From Mogibacterium pumilum (GTDB taxonomy: Bacteria; Bacillota; Clostridia; Peptostreptococcales; Anaerovoracaceae), in contig NZ_CP016199.1 in NCBI RefSeq assembly GCF_002243385.1, positions 801,209 through 854,687 on the forward strand: DNA of 53,479 bases. The letters are read 5' to 3'. Below the pieces are notes generated by a model that worked only from the letters and a program-made list of their open reading frames with translations, had not been told where the DNA came from and ran no database searches. This document shows positions 16,650-25,404 of this stretch, in pieces (position 1 is the stretch's first letter; each line of letters starts with the position of its first letter). The position numbers were made by a program, and so were the translations under genes.

Positions 16650-17183
16650 ATGGAAATCGGAGAGAAGATTAAAGAGCTTAGAATAGAACGTGGACTCACA
16701 CAAGAGGAATTGGCGGATAGGGCAGAACTATCGAAGGGATTTATCTCACAGGTAGAGAGGGATCTCACTTCACCGTCAATTGCAACACTCGAAGACATCA
16801 TTATATCGCTAGGAACGGATCTTACGGCTTTTTTCTCGGAGAAGGAGAGACCGCAGGTCGTATTTAGCGGAGAGGACTACTTTGTAAAGGAAGATGAGCG
16901 TCACAAGAGCACGATAGAATGGATAGTGCCTAATGCTCAGAAGAACAATATGGAACCTATCAGAGTGAAGATAGGAGCTGGCGGGACGACCATACCTGAT
17001 AATCCGCATGAAGGCGAGGAGTTTGGATACGTTATTAAAGGCAATATCGATGTGCATATCGGTAACGACACGTATCGTGTGGAAAAGGGTGAGTCATTCT
17101 ACATATATCCAGAACAAGAGCACTTCATAAGTTCTGGAAAAGGTGCTGAAATTATATGGGTGAGCTCGCCGCCTAGTTTCTAA
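16650..17183 (+). CDS. XRE-family regulator with cupin domain, linked to polyamine transport
   Basis: A 177-residue protein with an N-terminal XRE helix-turn-helix (IKELRIERGLTQEELADRAE, then LSKGFISQVERDLTSPSIATL, residues 8-48) and a C-terminal cupin barrel (residues 100-175, including PHEGEEFGYVIKG and YPEQEHFI). This architecture is typical of small regulators placed upstream of potABCD, such as the PuuR type, where the cupin is thought to sense a small ligand. The potA start is 45 bases downstream, so this is likely the operon's own regulator. Polyamine as ligand is inferred from the neighbours. The ATG at 16650 has only a weak Shine-Dalgarno-like GGAAGAT ahead of it. Confidence 0.9.
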   Translation: MEIGEKIKELRIERGLTQEELADRAELSKGFISQVERDLTSPSIATLEDIIISLGTDLTAFFSEKERPQVVFSGEDYFVKEDERHKSTIEWIVPNAQKNNMEPIRVKIGAGGTTIPDNPHEGEEFGYVIKGNIDVHIGNDTYRVEKGESFYIYPEQEHFISSGKGAEIIWVSSPPSF

Positions 17184-17227
17184 GATAGCAGGATAACGCC
17201 TTAAAATAGCTACATTGGAGGAAGATT

Positions 17228-18313
17228 TTGAACGAGTTAATCAGACTTGACAACATAGGGAAGAGCTACGGCGACCACGAGGTGCTAAGCGATATCTCGC
17301 TCTCAATCAAGGAGAACGAATTTGTAACGCTGCTAGGTCCATCGGGTTGCGGCAAAACCACTACTCTACGTATCATCGGAGGATTTGAGACTCCTGACAT
17401 AGGGAAGGTAATTTTTGACGGCAAGGATATAACCAATGTCCCACCGAATCAGCGTCATGTAAATACAGTCTTTCAGAACTACGCATTGTTCCCGCACATG
17501 ACGGTGCAGGAGAACATCGCTTTTGGTCTGCGTGTAAGTGGAAAGTCGGAGCAATATATAAAGGATAAAATTGCATACGGACTTAAGCTTGTTAATCTTG
17601 ACGGTTATGGAAATAGAAGAGTTGACAAGATGTCTGGTGGTCAGCAGCAGAGAGTTGCTATGGCGCGTGCGATAGTTAATGAGCCTAGGGTGCTACTACT
17701 CGATGAGCCGTTAGGTGCTCTTGACCTAAAACTCAGACAGGAGATGCAGTACGAGCTGGTTAGACTCAAGAAAGAGTTAGGCATTACCTTCATATTCGTT
17801 ACTCACGATCAGGAAGAAGCTCTTACCATGTCGGACACGGTCATCGTTATGAACAATGGCTACATTCAGCAGATGGGCACTCCTGAAGAGATTTATAATG
17901 AACCAGAGAATGCTTTCGTTGCGGACTTCATCGGAGACAGCAACATCGTCGATGCCAAGATGGTGGATGATAAGCTCGTTGAGATAGACGGTCATGTATT
18001 TAAATGTATTGATGGCAGGGACAATGGATTCAATATTGGACAGCCTGTCGATGCGGTAATCAGACCTGAAGATGTAGAAATCCGCGAATATGGAGAAGGC
18101 ATCATGGACGGCAAGATTATCAGCAAGCTGTTCATCGGTGTGCACTACGAGATGCTCGTGCAGAGTGAGGATGGTAAGGTGGAGTGGTTGCTCCAGAACT
18201 ACGATTCTCATGAAGTTGGTGAGATGATAGGTATGTATGTGCGACCTGAGAACATTCAGATCATGCATAAACCTACATCAGAAGACGAGGAGGCACAGGA
18301 AGTTGATATCTAA
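17228..18313 (+). CDS. potA: Spermidine/putrescine ABC transporter ATP-binding protein
   Basis: A 361-residue ATPase that powers polyamine uptake. Walker A is GPSGCGKTT (about residue 38), the signature is MSGGQQQRVAMARA, Walker B is LLLDEPLGALD, and the switch histidine is in FVTHDQEEAL. A C-terminal TOBE-type regulatory domain occupies roughly residues 240-350. The start is TTG at 17228, eight bases after GGAGGA. The 3' end overlaps the potB start by 11 bases. Together with potB, potC and potD it makes a complete importer. Confidence 0.95.
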   Translation: MNELIRLDNIGKSYGDHEVLSDISLSIKENEFVTLLGPSGCGKTTTLRIIGGFETPDIGKVIFDGKDITNVPPNQRHVNTVFQNYALFPHMTVQENIAFGLRVSGKSEQYIKDKIAYGLKLVNLDGYGNRRVDKMSGGQQQRVAMARAIVNEPRVLLLDEPLGALDLKLRQEMQYELVRLKKELGITFIFVTHDQEEALTMSDTVIVMNNGYIQQMGTPEEIYNEPENAFVADFIGDSNIVDAKMVDDKLVEIDGHVFKCIDGRDNGFNIGQPVDAVIRPEDVEIREYGEGIMDGKIISKLFIGVHYEMLVQSEDGKVEWLLQNYDSHEVGEMIGMYVRPENIQIMHKPTSEDEEAQEVDI

Positions 18314-19118
18314 GAAAAGGTACACAGCACCTTTCGCCATCTGGATTATCGCAGGAACCGTAATCCCGATTTTGACTATTGCCTATTATGGCATTACCAA
18401 TAGGAATGGTGCTTTTACATTTGAAAATATCACGGCGATGTTCAATTCGCAGCATCTAGAAGCGCTTGGCATGTCTCTACTGCTCTCCGTTGTAAGTACG
18501 GTAGTATGCCTCGTGTTGGCTTTTCCTATGGCTCTAATTCTGAAGGAAAGCAGGTTTGGCAAACAGGGATTTATGATATTTGTGTTCATACTTCCTATGT
18601 GGATGAACTTTCTACTCAGAACAATGGCATGGCAGGTTCTTCTCGAGAGACAGGGAGTAATCAATTCTTTGCTCACATCCATAGGACTAAACAGGCAAGA
18701 GATGATGGGAACGCATGGAGCAGTCGTGCTAGGTATGGTATACGACTTCCTTCCGTTTATGGTGCTCCCTATTTATAATGTTGTGTCCAAAATCGATAAC
18801 CGCCTAATTGAGGCTGCGTATGACCTTGGTGCAGGCAAATTCTATGTGTTTAGAAGAGTAATCTTTCCACTCAGCATACCTGGAATTGCAAGTGGCGTGA
18901 CTATGGTGTTTATCCCAGCGCTCACTACATTCGTAATATCTAATATGCTCGGAGGCGGCAAGGTGAACCTTATAGGAAACATTATCGAGCAGGAATTCAC
19001 TGTTAATTCAAACTGGTATCTAGGCTCGGGACTTTCACTAGTTATGATGGTGTTCATCATCGTCAGCATGCTCATAGTTCAGAAGTTCGGTGACGGAGAG
19101 GAGGATCATTTATTATGA
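18303..19118 (+). CDS. potB: Spermidine/putrescine ABC transporter permease
   Basis: A 271-residue inner-membrane permease with about six hydrophobic segments and the conserved cytoplasmic EAA loop (IEAAYDLGAGKFYVFRRVIFP) that contacts the ATPase. An open frame extends upstream inside potA, but TTG 18303 (LISKKRYTAPFAIW; read as Met when initiating) has GAGGAGG (18287-18293) nine bases before it and gives a normal potB N-terminus. It overlaps potA by 11 bases and potC by four (ATGA), a sign of translational coupling. Confidence 0.92.
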   Translation: MISKKRYTAPFAIWIIAGTVIPILTIAYYGITNRNGAFTFENITAMFNSQHLEALGMSLLLSVVSTVVCLVLAFPMALILKESRFGKQGFMIFVFILPMWMNFLLRTMAWQVLLERQGVINSLLTSIGLNRQEMMGTHGAVVLGMVYDFLPFMVLPIYNVVSKIDNRLIEAAYDLGAGKFYVFRRVIFPLSIPGIASGVTMVFIPALTTFVISNMLGGGKVNLIGNIIEQEFTVNSNWYLGSGLSLVMMVFIIVSMLIVQKFGDGEEDHLL

Positions 19119-19891
19119 AGAAATTCTTCGGAAATATGTACTTAATAATAATAATGCTCTTCCTGTATTTACCAATTCTAACGCTCATATTCCTGTCGTT
19201 CAACGAGAGTCGCTCGATGTCGGTATTTACGAGATTTTCGCTGAAGTGGTACCAGGAGATGTTCCACAGCAGACTCATACTGGGAGCTATTGTAAATACA
19301 TTTTCGATAGCTATACTAGCTTCACTTATTGCAACCTTTATCGGCACTTTGGCGGTGCTCGGTATAGAGTCGCTAAGGCCTGGTGCGCAGCAGACACTCC
19401 TTGCAGTTAACAACATTCCGATGCTTAACGCTGATATCGTAACTGGTATCTCGCTTATGCTATCGTTTCTGCTATTTGGAGTTTCGCTCGGATATATGAC
19501 GATATTGTTCTCGCACGTGACATTTTGTATCCCATACGTGATACTTTCGGTGAGGCCGAGACTTAACAAGAGGACGGATACACTCTTTGAAGCGGCGATG
19601 GATCTTGGAGCTTCGCGTTCATATGCGTTTAGAAAGGTTGTGCTGCCGGAGCTCATGCCGGGAATACTCGCCGGTGCCCTTCTTTCGTTTACGATGTCTG
19701 TCGATGATTTCGTAGTCACGCATTTTACAAGGGGAGCGGGCATCAACACTATATCGACTCTCATTTACAGCGAAGTAAAAATCGGCATCAGACCGTCGCT
19801 ATATGCGCTATCAACGATTATTTTTTTGATAGCTCTAATCGCACTATTAATTGTCAATGTAAATAGGGATAAGGAGCAAAAGAGAGCATGA
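19115..19891 (+). CDS. potC: Spermidine/putrescine ABC transporter permease
   Basis: A 258-residue second permease subunit. It starts MKKFFGNMYLIIIMLFLYLPI, carries several membrane segments, and has the EAA loop FEAAMDLGASRSYAFRKVVLPELMPG. It pairs with PotB to form the channel. ATGA overlaps connect it to potB upstream and potD downstream. The protein has the expected length and no missing motifs. Confidence 0.94.
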   Translation: MKKFFGNMYLIIIMLFLYLPILTLIFLSFNESRSMSVFTRFSLKWYQEMFHSRLILGAIVNTFSIAILASLIATFIGTLAVLGIESLRPGAQQTLLAVNNIPMLNADIVTGISLMLSFLLFGVSLGYMTILFSHVTFCIPYVILSVRPRLNKRTDTLFEAAMDLGASRSYAFRKVVLPELMPGILAGALLSFTMSVDDFVVTHFTRGAGINTISTLIYSEVKIGIRPSLYALSTIIFLIALIALLIVNVNRDKEQKRA

Positions 19892-20937
19892 AGAAAAAGT
19901 TAATACTCGGCTCGCTGCTCGTGCTTCTCATGGTTGTTATGACGGGATGCAGAAGCGGTGAAAATGGAGAGGTATACGTATACAGCTATGGAGATTACTA
20001 TGATCCAGAGGTGGTTGCTGACTTCGAGGCGGAGACTGGAATCAGGGTAATTCAGGATACTTATGATACTGCAGAGGAGATGTATCCTATCATCAAGAAT
20101 GGTTCAGCTGATTATGATGTCGTGTGTACATCAGACTATATGATTAGCAAAATGAAGGATGAGGATCTGCTATATAAGCTGGATAAGAAGAATATCAAGA
20201 ATATCAAGAATTTAGACACAGATTACATGAAGATGGCCGAGGAGTATGATCCAGGTAACGAGTATTCCATCCCTTATATCGTTGGTGTATCAGGTATCCT
20301 TTACAACAAGAAGATGGTAAAGGGCAAAAAGATAGACTCGTGGGATGCGCTTTGGGATCCGGATTTTAAGAATAATATAGTCATGCAGGACAGCGTTCGT
20401 GATGCGTTTGCAATCTCGCTTATGAGACTTGGATATTCGCCTAACACTACCAATCCTAAGGAAATTGAAGAGGCGAAGAATGCTCTAAAAGAGCAGAAGA
20501 AGCTCGTGTATAAGTATGCTAACGATTCCGCAAGAGACCTGCTGGCTGATAAGTCAGCAGCAATTGGTGTTGTGTGGAATGGAGAATACATTTATACCCA
20601 TGGTCTCAATAAAGACGTTGAGTTTGTGGTTCCTAAGGAAGGCTCTGAATTTTTCGTCGATTCATGGGTAGTGCCTAAGCGCGCTAAGAACAAGCGAAAT
20701 GCTGAGAGGTTTATAAACTACATGTGCAAGGCGAAGGTAGCAAAGCAGAACTTTGACTACATATATTACACTACACCGAATAGTGCAGCGATTAAGATTA
20801 TCCCTTCAAAATACGTTTCAAATCCAGCGGTGTTCCCGAGCAAAGAGACTATTGCTCGCTGCACGCTGCTTAAGAATCTTGACCCTGATACGACAAAGCT
20901 TTATAGTGATAGCTGGAAAGAAGTGAAGTCGAAGTAA
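19888..20937 (+). CDS. potD: Polyamine-binding lipoprotein of the ABC importer
   Basis: A 349-residue extracellular substrate-binding lipoprotein. The signal is MKKKLILGSLLVLLMVVMTGC, with the acylated cysteine at residue 21. The mature part begins with VYVYSYGDYYDPEVVADFEAE, typical of PotD/PotF proteins, and contains DVVCTSDYMISKM and a tryptophan/aspartate set (GVVWNGEYIY, SWVVPKRAKN) like the polyamine pocket. It captures spermidine or putrescine and passes it to PotBC. It overlaps potC by four bases. The exact polyamine cannot be told from sequence by eye. Confidence 0.94.
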   Translation: MKKKLILGSLLVLLMVVMTGCRSGENGEVYVYSYGDYYDPEVVADFEAETGIRVIQDTYDTAEEMYPIIKNGSADYDVVCTSDYMISKMKDEDLLYKLDKKNIKNIKNLDTDYMKMAEEYDPGNEYSIPYIVGVSGILYNKKMVKGKKIDSWDALWDPDFKNNIVMQDSVRDAFAISLMRLGYSPNTTNPKEIEEAKNALKEQKKLVYKYANDSARDLLADKSAAIGVVWNGEYIYTHGLNKDVEFVVPKEGSEFFVDSWVVPKRAKNKRNAERFINYMCKAKVAKQNFDYIYYTTPNSAAIKIIPSKYVSNPAVFPSKETIARCTLLKNLDPDTTKLYSDSWKEVKSK

Positions 20938-20962
20938 GGTGTGTGAAAATCGGAGATAGATA

Positions 20963-21835
20963 ATGAACGATAGACAGATAAAGGCTTTTGTAGAAGCCGC
21001 TAGACTTCTAAATTTTACGAAAGCCGCTGAAAAGTTATATGTGCCACAGTCGCAGGTTAGTCGCGCGATTGCTGCGCTCGAGGATGAGCTAGGTGTGGTG
21101 CTTTTTGATAGAGAAAACTCTAGAAACATTAAGCTATCTTATGCTGGCGAGAAGTATTATAGCTTGTTCCGAAGATTCGATGCGGACCTCGCCAAGACTA
21201 GAGACTCACTGAAAGATGGTACACATGAGCTTAGGCTAGGATACAATATAGGGTGGAATATATCTCATTTTCTGCCCGATGTTATAGAGAAGTGTCGAGA
21301 GACGCATAGCGATTTCTCGGTGAATATTGAATGCCTCAGTTTTGAAACCCTTATGAATAAGCTTCAGGCAGGGCAGCTAGATGCGGTGCTTTCACTAGAT
21401 GATTACATGCAGGCTACTTCTGAAATAGGGATAGAGTACGAGGTTGTGACTGAAGTAAAGCGCTCAATCGTATATTCTGAGAAACTACTCGGCAAACAGG
21501 TGGTTAGTCCCAAAGAGCTAAAAGATGTTACGATGTTCGTTGCTGATGATCCGAAGCTTCGTGAGATTATCTCGCTCATAGGGTTTAACCTAAGGCCTTA
21601 CAATTTTATTCCTGAAATTAAAGTTGTTCCTAATCTGGAATCTATGTTTGCAAATGTTCAGAATGGAAGAGGCGTTATTCTAGCGGATGAATGGGTAAGC
21701 GTGAGCGGAGGAGAGGAAATTTGCTCTGTTATCATCGGTAGCAAGGCAAATGTTGCTCTCGCATGGCACGAAGGTGCTCCGAACAGAGAAGTTACGCTGT
21801 TCAAAGATGAGCTGCGTAAACATTTTGAGGTCTAA
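20963..21835 (+). CDS. LysR-family transcriptional regulator
   Basis: A 290-residue LysR protein, with helix-turn-helix FTKAAEKLYVPQSQVSRAIAA at residues 18-38 and an effector domain from about residue 88 (ELRLGYNIGWNISHFLPDVI). It begins 25 bases after potD on the same strand and may be read from the same transcript. It is followed by a strong hairpin, then the LVIVD-repeat gene. Its targets are unknown. Either the pot operon or the downstream gene is possible by position, but nothing in the sequence decides. Confidence 0.88.
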   Translation: MNDRQIKAFVEAARLLNFTKAAEKLYVPQSQVSRAIAALEDELGVVLFDRENSRNIKLSYAGEKYYSLFRRFDADLAKTRDSLKDGTHELRLGYNIGWNISHFLPDVIEKCRETHSDFSVNIECLSFETLMNKLQAGQLDAVLSLDDYMQATSEIGIEYEVVTEVKRSIVYSEKLLGKQVVSPKELKDVTMFVADDPKLREIISLIGFNLRPYNFIPEIKVVPNLESMFANVQNGRGVILADEWVSVSGGEEICSVIIGSKANVALAWHEGAPNREVTLFKDELRKHFEV

Positions 21836-21874
21836 CTGAATAACTTTGTATAAATATCAAAAATGTAGAAGAAT

Positions 21875-21911
21875 AATAGGTATTCATGCAAAATATGCAT
21901 GAATACCTATT
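21875..21911 (+). terminator. Long hairpin after the second lysR gene
   Basis: AATAGGTATTCATGCA (21875-21890) pairs perfectly over 16 bases with TGCATGAATACCTATT (21896-21911), loop AAATA, followed by CAATTTT. Probable terminator, though the T-run is interrupted. Confidence 0.75.
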
Positions 21912-22008
21912 CAATTTTGGTAGGTTATAATTGTGCAACATAGGTGATACTCTTTAGACATCAAAAGGTAAGATATGAGATTCATATAAAAACTATAAGG
22001 AGGGTAAG

Positions 22009-23358
22009 ATGTCTAGAAGAGAAGAAATGCTATTTAAGAACACAGAGTTCGTAGGTTATTCAGATCTAAACAAGAAGCCAGGCTTCCAGATGGGAATGCA
22101 CCGTACTAAGGATGGCAGATATTATCTATATACTGCATGTTTCCGTGACAATGGTTTTAATATCGTCGACGTTACAGAACCTGCAAATCCAGTTGCAAAG
22201 TGGGTTGAGGGAGACTGGGTAGGCGAGGTTCATGATGGACAGAGTCTTGCAAAGCTGCAGGTAGCTGACGGAAAGCTCATCGCTTGCTACGGTGGAACTA
22301 TGCGAGTTCTTCATGGCACACATGAGCAGCCATACTGGGGTGGATTTAAGATCTACGATATTGAGACAGATCCTCTAAATCCTAAGCTATTAGGCCAGTT
22401 CGAATGTGAGGATGGGCCAGGAGTTCATCGCAGTTTCTACAACGGTGGTGACTATGCTTATATCATGGGTAGCAAGCGTAATTTCAGAGGATTTATTCTG
22501 AGAATCGTGGATATTTCAGACCCATCTAATCCAACTGAAGTTGGAAGCTGGTGGGCAGATGGACAGTACCTCGGTAACAAGAAGGCATCTGACATGCCGG
22601 AGGTTGGTACAGAGCCATTCATGAAACTTCCTAACGGTCATGCGATTACTGTAAAAGATGACGTGGTATATGCAGCATTCCCTAATGTAGGATTCTGTAT
22701 GATCGATGTACAGGATAAGAGCAGACCTAGACTTCTTGGTAACGTTTCTCTAAACCCTCCATTCAGTAATGGTCAGTCGGGAGCTGCTGTGCACACAGCT
22801 ATGCCACTCGGTGATAGACCATTTGCTATCGTAACAACAGAGGGTGAGAGAACATGGTACTTCGATAATAACAGAGAAGAAGGGATGTTTCACAAGATTA
22901 CTAGCCAGCCAATGAATATTATAGGAATGGTTGAGACTGCTGATAAGGATAATCCAGCACTCATCTCTGTATTCCCCTACCCTGAGGTGCCTGAAGAATA
23001 CAAGAAGTGTCACGGTGAGAACTTCAACATCATCGATGGTCAGAGGGTGGTATTTGGACCACATAATATGTTCGATGCATTTGGACAGGACTGCCTAGAG
23101 AGCAGAGATGACAGAGTGTATAACTGCCACTTCCAGGCGGGGCTCCGTATCTATGATGTCTCAGATCCATTTGTACCAAAGGAAATTGCGTATTTCATGC
23201 CACCAGATCCAGAAGGTACATGGTTCGATATCGAAGAAGGAACACTTTTCCCTGGACCACACGTTGGACACGCTGAGGACTGTATAGTAGACGACAGGGG
23301 GTACATCTACGTAGATACATATCAGGATGGACTCTATATCGTTCGTTGCACAGTATAA
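22009..23358 (+). CDS. LVIVD-repeat beta-propeller protein of unknown function
   Basis: A 449-residue protein with repeated blocks of the LVIVD type: GFNIVDVTEPANPVAKW, GFILRIVDISDPSNPTEVGSW, FCMIDVQDKSRPRLLGN and GLRIYDVSDPFVPKEIAYF. Such repeats form beta-propeller blades. No signal peptide is visible, so it is probably cytoplasmic. Several histidines and acidic residues recur near blade ends (VHDGQ, GPGVHRSFY, GPHNMFD, GPHVGHAEDC) and could bind a metal, but that is inference. The start follows AGGAGGGTAAG and the gene stands alone between terminators. The family is widespread and its biochemical role is not established to my knowledge. Confidence 0.82.
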   Translation: MSRREEMLFKNTEFVGYSDLNKKPGFQMGMHRTKDGRYYLYTACFRDNGFNIVDVTEPANPVAKWVEGDWVGEVHDGQSLAKLQVADGKLIACYGGTMRVLHGTHEQPYWGGFKIYDIETDPLNPKLLGQFECEDGPGVHRSFYNGGDYAYIMGSKRNFRGFILRIVDISDPSNPTEVGSWWADGQYLGNKKASDMPEVGTEPFMKLPNGHAITVKDDVVYAAFPNVGFCMIDVQDKSRPRLLGNVSLNPPFSNGQSGAAVHTAMPLGDRPFAIVTTEGERTWYFDNNREEGMFHKITSQPMNIIGMVETADKDNPALISVFPYPEVPEEYKKCHGENFNIIDGQRVVFGPHNMFDAFGQDCLESRDDRVYNCHFQAGLRIYDVSDPFVPKEIAYFMPPDPEGTWFDIEEGTLFPGPHVGHAEDCIVDDRGYIYVDTYQDGLYIVRCTV

Positions 23359-23412
23359 ATATAATCCTTAAGTTATAGACTGTATAAATATTAATAACCA
23401 TGCCATTTTAGG

Positions 23413-23450
23413 TAGCGGCTTCCTTAATCCTGGAGGTCGCTATTTTGTTT
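23413..23450 (+). terminator. Rho-independent terminator after the LVIVD gene
   Basis: TAGCGGCTTCC (23413-23423) pairs with GGAGGTCGCTA (23432-23442), two G-U pairs, followed by TTTTGTTT. Confidence 0.8.
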
Positions 23451-23638
23451 AGTTTGCTAAAGTGTCTTGCTTTGGGAAGTATTGAAAATATTTATATTTA
23501 TACTAATAAACACCCTTCAATATTGAAATTGTTGATATGCATAAATTTTATTAGGTGTACACAATTTAACTTGTTACAATAGTTTAAAACGTATCAAATG
23601 ACTGATAGGTTTTGAAGGTATTGATAGGAGGTAACAAA

Positions 23639-24181
23639 ATGAAAGTTAATGCAAAATCAATTGATTTAGCGAAGGTGCAGGCTGATGCTGAGGAATCATA
23701 TCGTAAAGGCTTCTTCTGCTGCGAAGCAGTTATGGATGTTATCATGGATAACTTTGAGCTCGATGTTCCTCATGAGATTATCAAGATGGCTTCTGGAATG
23801 GCTATCGGTGTTGGGAAGTCAGGATGTATCTGTGGAGCACTCAATGGCGGTGTTCTAGCTATAAGCATGTTGTTTGGCAGAGATGAGCAGAGAGGTCCTA
23901 AGGATCCAGAAGTTGTAAAGTGTATGAGTATGACTAATGAGCTCCATGATTGGTTCAAAGATAACAATACAAAGAAGGCTGCATGTTGCCGAGTTCTCAC
24001 AAGAGAATTTGATATGAGTCAGGGTGGCCACAAGTCTCAGTGTATCTACTACACAGGTATGTGTGCAGCAAAGGCTGCTGAAATCATAGCTCGTGAACTC
24101 GGAATTGAGACAACAGGAGAAATCACAGTTCTATCTCATGATGACTATCTAAAGACAAGAACTACACCTCTTGAAGCTTAA
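23639..24181 (+). CDS. C_GCAxxG_C_C-family redox protein
   Basis: A 180-residue cysteine-rich protein of the C_GCAxxG_C_C family. The conserved cysteines appear as KGFFCCEAV (residues 24-32), GKSGCICGALNGG (about 60-72), KKAACCRVL, KSQCIYY and TGMCAAK. Proteins of this family are common in strict anaerobes and are thought to take part in electron transfer or redox chemistry; no reaction is firmly assigned. ATG 23639 follows AGGAGGTAACAAA. The upstream in-frame TTG at 23612 is rejected because it has no binding site. The next gene, 33 bases on, encodes a TDT-family transporter, so the pair probably forms an operon handling one substrate. Confidence 0.88.
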   Translation: MKVNAKSIDLAKVQADAEESYRKGFFCCEAVMDVIMDNFELDVPHEIIKMASGMAIGVGKSGCICGALNGGVLAISMLFGRDEQRGPKDPEVVKCMSMTNELHDWFKDNNTKKAACCRVLTREFDMSQGGHKSQCIYYTGMCAAKAAEIIARELGIETTGEITVLSHDDYLKTRTTPLEA

Positions 24182-24214
24182 TACTTGTGTTTGTAGAAAA
24201 CGGAGAATGTGACA

Positions 24215-25132
24215 ATGATTAAAAAAATACCTTTACCTATATGTGGTGTAATGCTCGGAACAGCTGCTTTAGGGAACCTGCTTCAGAGTTATTCTGAGGG
24301 CGTACGAAATCTTTGCGGTATACTAGCAGCGTTTCTGCTGGTTTTAATACTGCTTAAGCTTGTAATGTATCCGGATATGATAAAAGAAGACATGGGTAAT
24401 CCCATTATGGCAGGAGTATCAGCAACATTCACAATGGGGCTGATGATCCTCAGCACATACGTTAAACCATTCATAGGGCAAGGAGCATACTTAATCTGGC
24501 TGTTTGCGATAGCGCTACACGGCATACTGATCGTGTATTTTACAGTGAAGTTCTTGATAAAATATGACCAGAAAAAAGTGTTCACAACTTGGTTCATCGT
24601 ATACGTGGGAATTGCGGTTGCAGGAGTTACTGCACCTGCGTATGAAAAGACTGGCTTTGGAGCAGCAACATTCTGGTTCGGTTTAATCACACTCATTCCG
24701 CTACTTATAATAGTGATAAAAAGATATGCAACGCTACCTTCACCTGATCCGGCTAAACCGCTAGTTGGTATCTTTGCAGCGCCAATGAGCCTTTGTATTG
24801 CAGCTTATATTCAGTCAGTTCAAGTTAAGAACTTTACGCTACTGATGATTATGTTCGTAGCAGCAACAGTGCTATACGTATATTCTCTAGTTGCAAGTTT
24901 CGGACTTGTAAAGAAGTTCTACCCAAGCTTTGCGGGGTTCACGTTTCCGTTTGTAATCAGTGCGATTGCAACTAAGCAGGTTATGGCTTGCTCGGCGCTT
25001 ATGGGACATCCACTTCCTTGGCTAAGCAATGTAGTACTCGTGGAGACGGCGATTGCAGTAGTATTTGTGGTTTATGTATATGTAAAATATATGGTATTTA
25101 TATTTGCAAGCAATCCAAAACAGGAAAGCTAG
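24215..25132 (+). CDS. TDT-family (TehA/SLAC1-like) anion transporter
   Basis: A 305-residue integral membrane protein with about ten hydrophobic segments. The opening, IPLPICGVMLGTAALGNLLQ, is characteristic of the tellurite-resistance/dicarboxylate transporter group related to plant SLAC1 anion channels. Known relatives carry dicarboxylates, sulfite or other small anions; the substrate here is unknown. ATG 24215 is chosen over the GTG at 24209 because GGAG lies nine bases before it. It forms a probable two-gene operon with the C_GCAxxG_C_C protein and is followed by a 13-pair hairpin. Confidence 0.88.
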   Translation: MIKKIPLPICGVMLGTAALGNLLQSYSEGVRNLCGILAAFLLVLILLKLVMYPDMIKEDMGNPIMAGVSATFTMGLMILSTYVKPFIGQGAYLIWLFAIALHGILIVYFTVKFLIKYDQKKVFTTWFIVYVGIAVAGVTAPAYEKTGFGAATFWFGLITLIPLLIIVIKRYATLPSPDPAKPLVGIFAAPMSLCIAAYIQSVQVKNFTLLMIMFVAATVLYVYSLVASFGLVKKFYPSFAGFTFPFVISAIATKQVMACSALMGHPLPWLSNVVLVETAIAVVFVVYVYVKYMVFIFASNPKQES

Positions 25133-25216
25133 AAAAAGCGATACTAGCCGCTTTAAAAAGATTGTTATTATATGATGACATAGTATAGAAAAAGTATCAC
25201 ACCTGTTGTAAAGATT

Positions 25217-25250
25217 AATAGACTTCGGCTGTATGCTGAGGTCTATTATT
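25217..25250 (+). terminator. Hairpin terminator after the TDT transporter gene
   Basis: AATAGACTTCGGC (25217-25229) pairs with GCTGAGGTCTATT (25235-25247), all 13 pairs including G-U, loop TGTAT. The following T-run is weak. Confidence 0.65.
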
Positions 25251-25310
25251 ATGTGATTCAGTAATATCATACGCTTCACGAAAAAAACATATATCGCTCA
25301 ACTTTATGTG

Positions 25311-25339
25311 TTGACACATGGTGCATACGATAGTACACT
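25311..25339 (+). promoter_or_regulatory. Promoter of hrcA-grpE-dnaK-dnaJ
   Basis: TTGACA (25311-25316) and TACACT (25334-25339), 17-base spacer, immediately upstream of the CIRCE element. Confidence 0.8.
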
Positions 25340-25350
25340 ATGGGTAGTGA

Positions 25351-25377
25351 TTAGCACTCCAGATTAATGAGTGCTAA
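25351..25377 (+). promoter_or_regulatory. Perfect CIRCE operator (HrcA binding site)
   Basis: TTAGCACTC (25351-25359), nine bases, then GAGTGCTAA (25369-25377). This equals the consensus exactly. It lies between the promoter and the hrcA start and would allow HrcA to repress the whole heat-shock operon. Confidence 0.97.
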
Positions 25378-25404
25378 CAACTTTGAAGGCAAGGAGGAAA
25401 ATCA

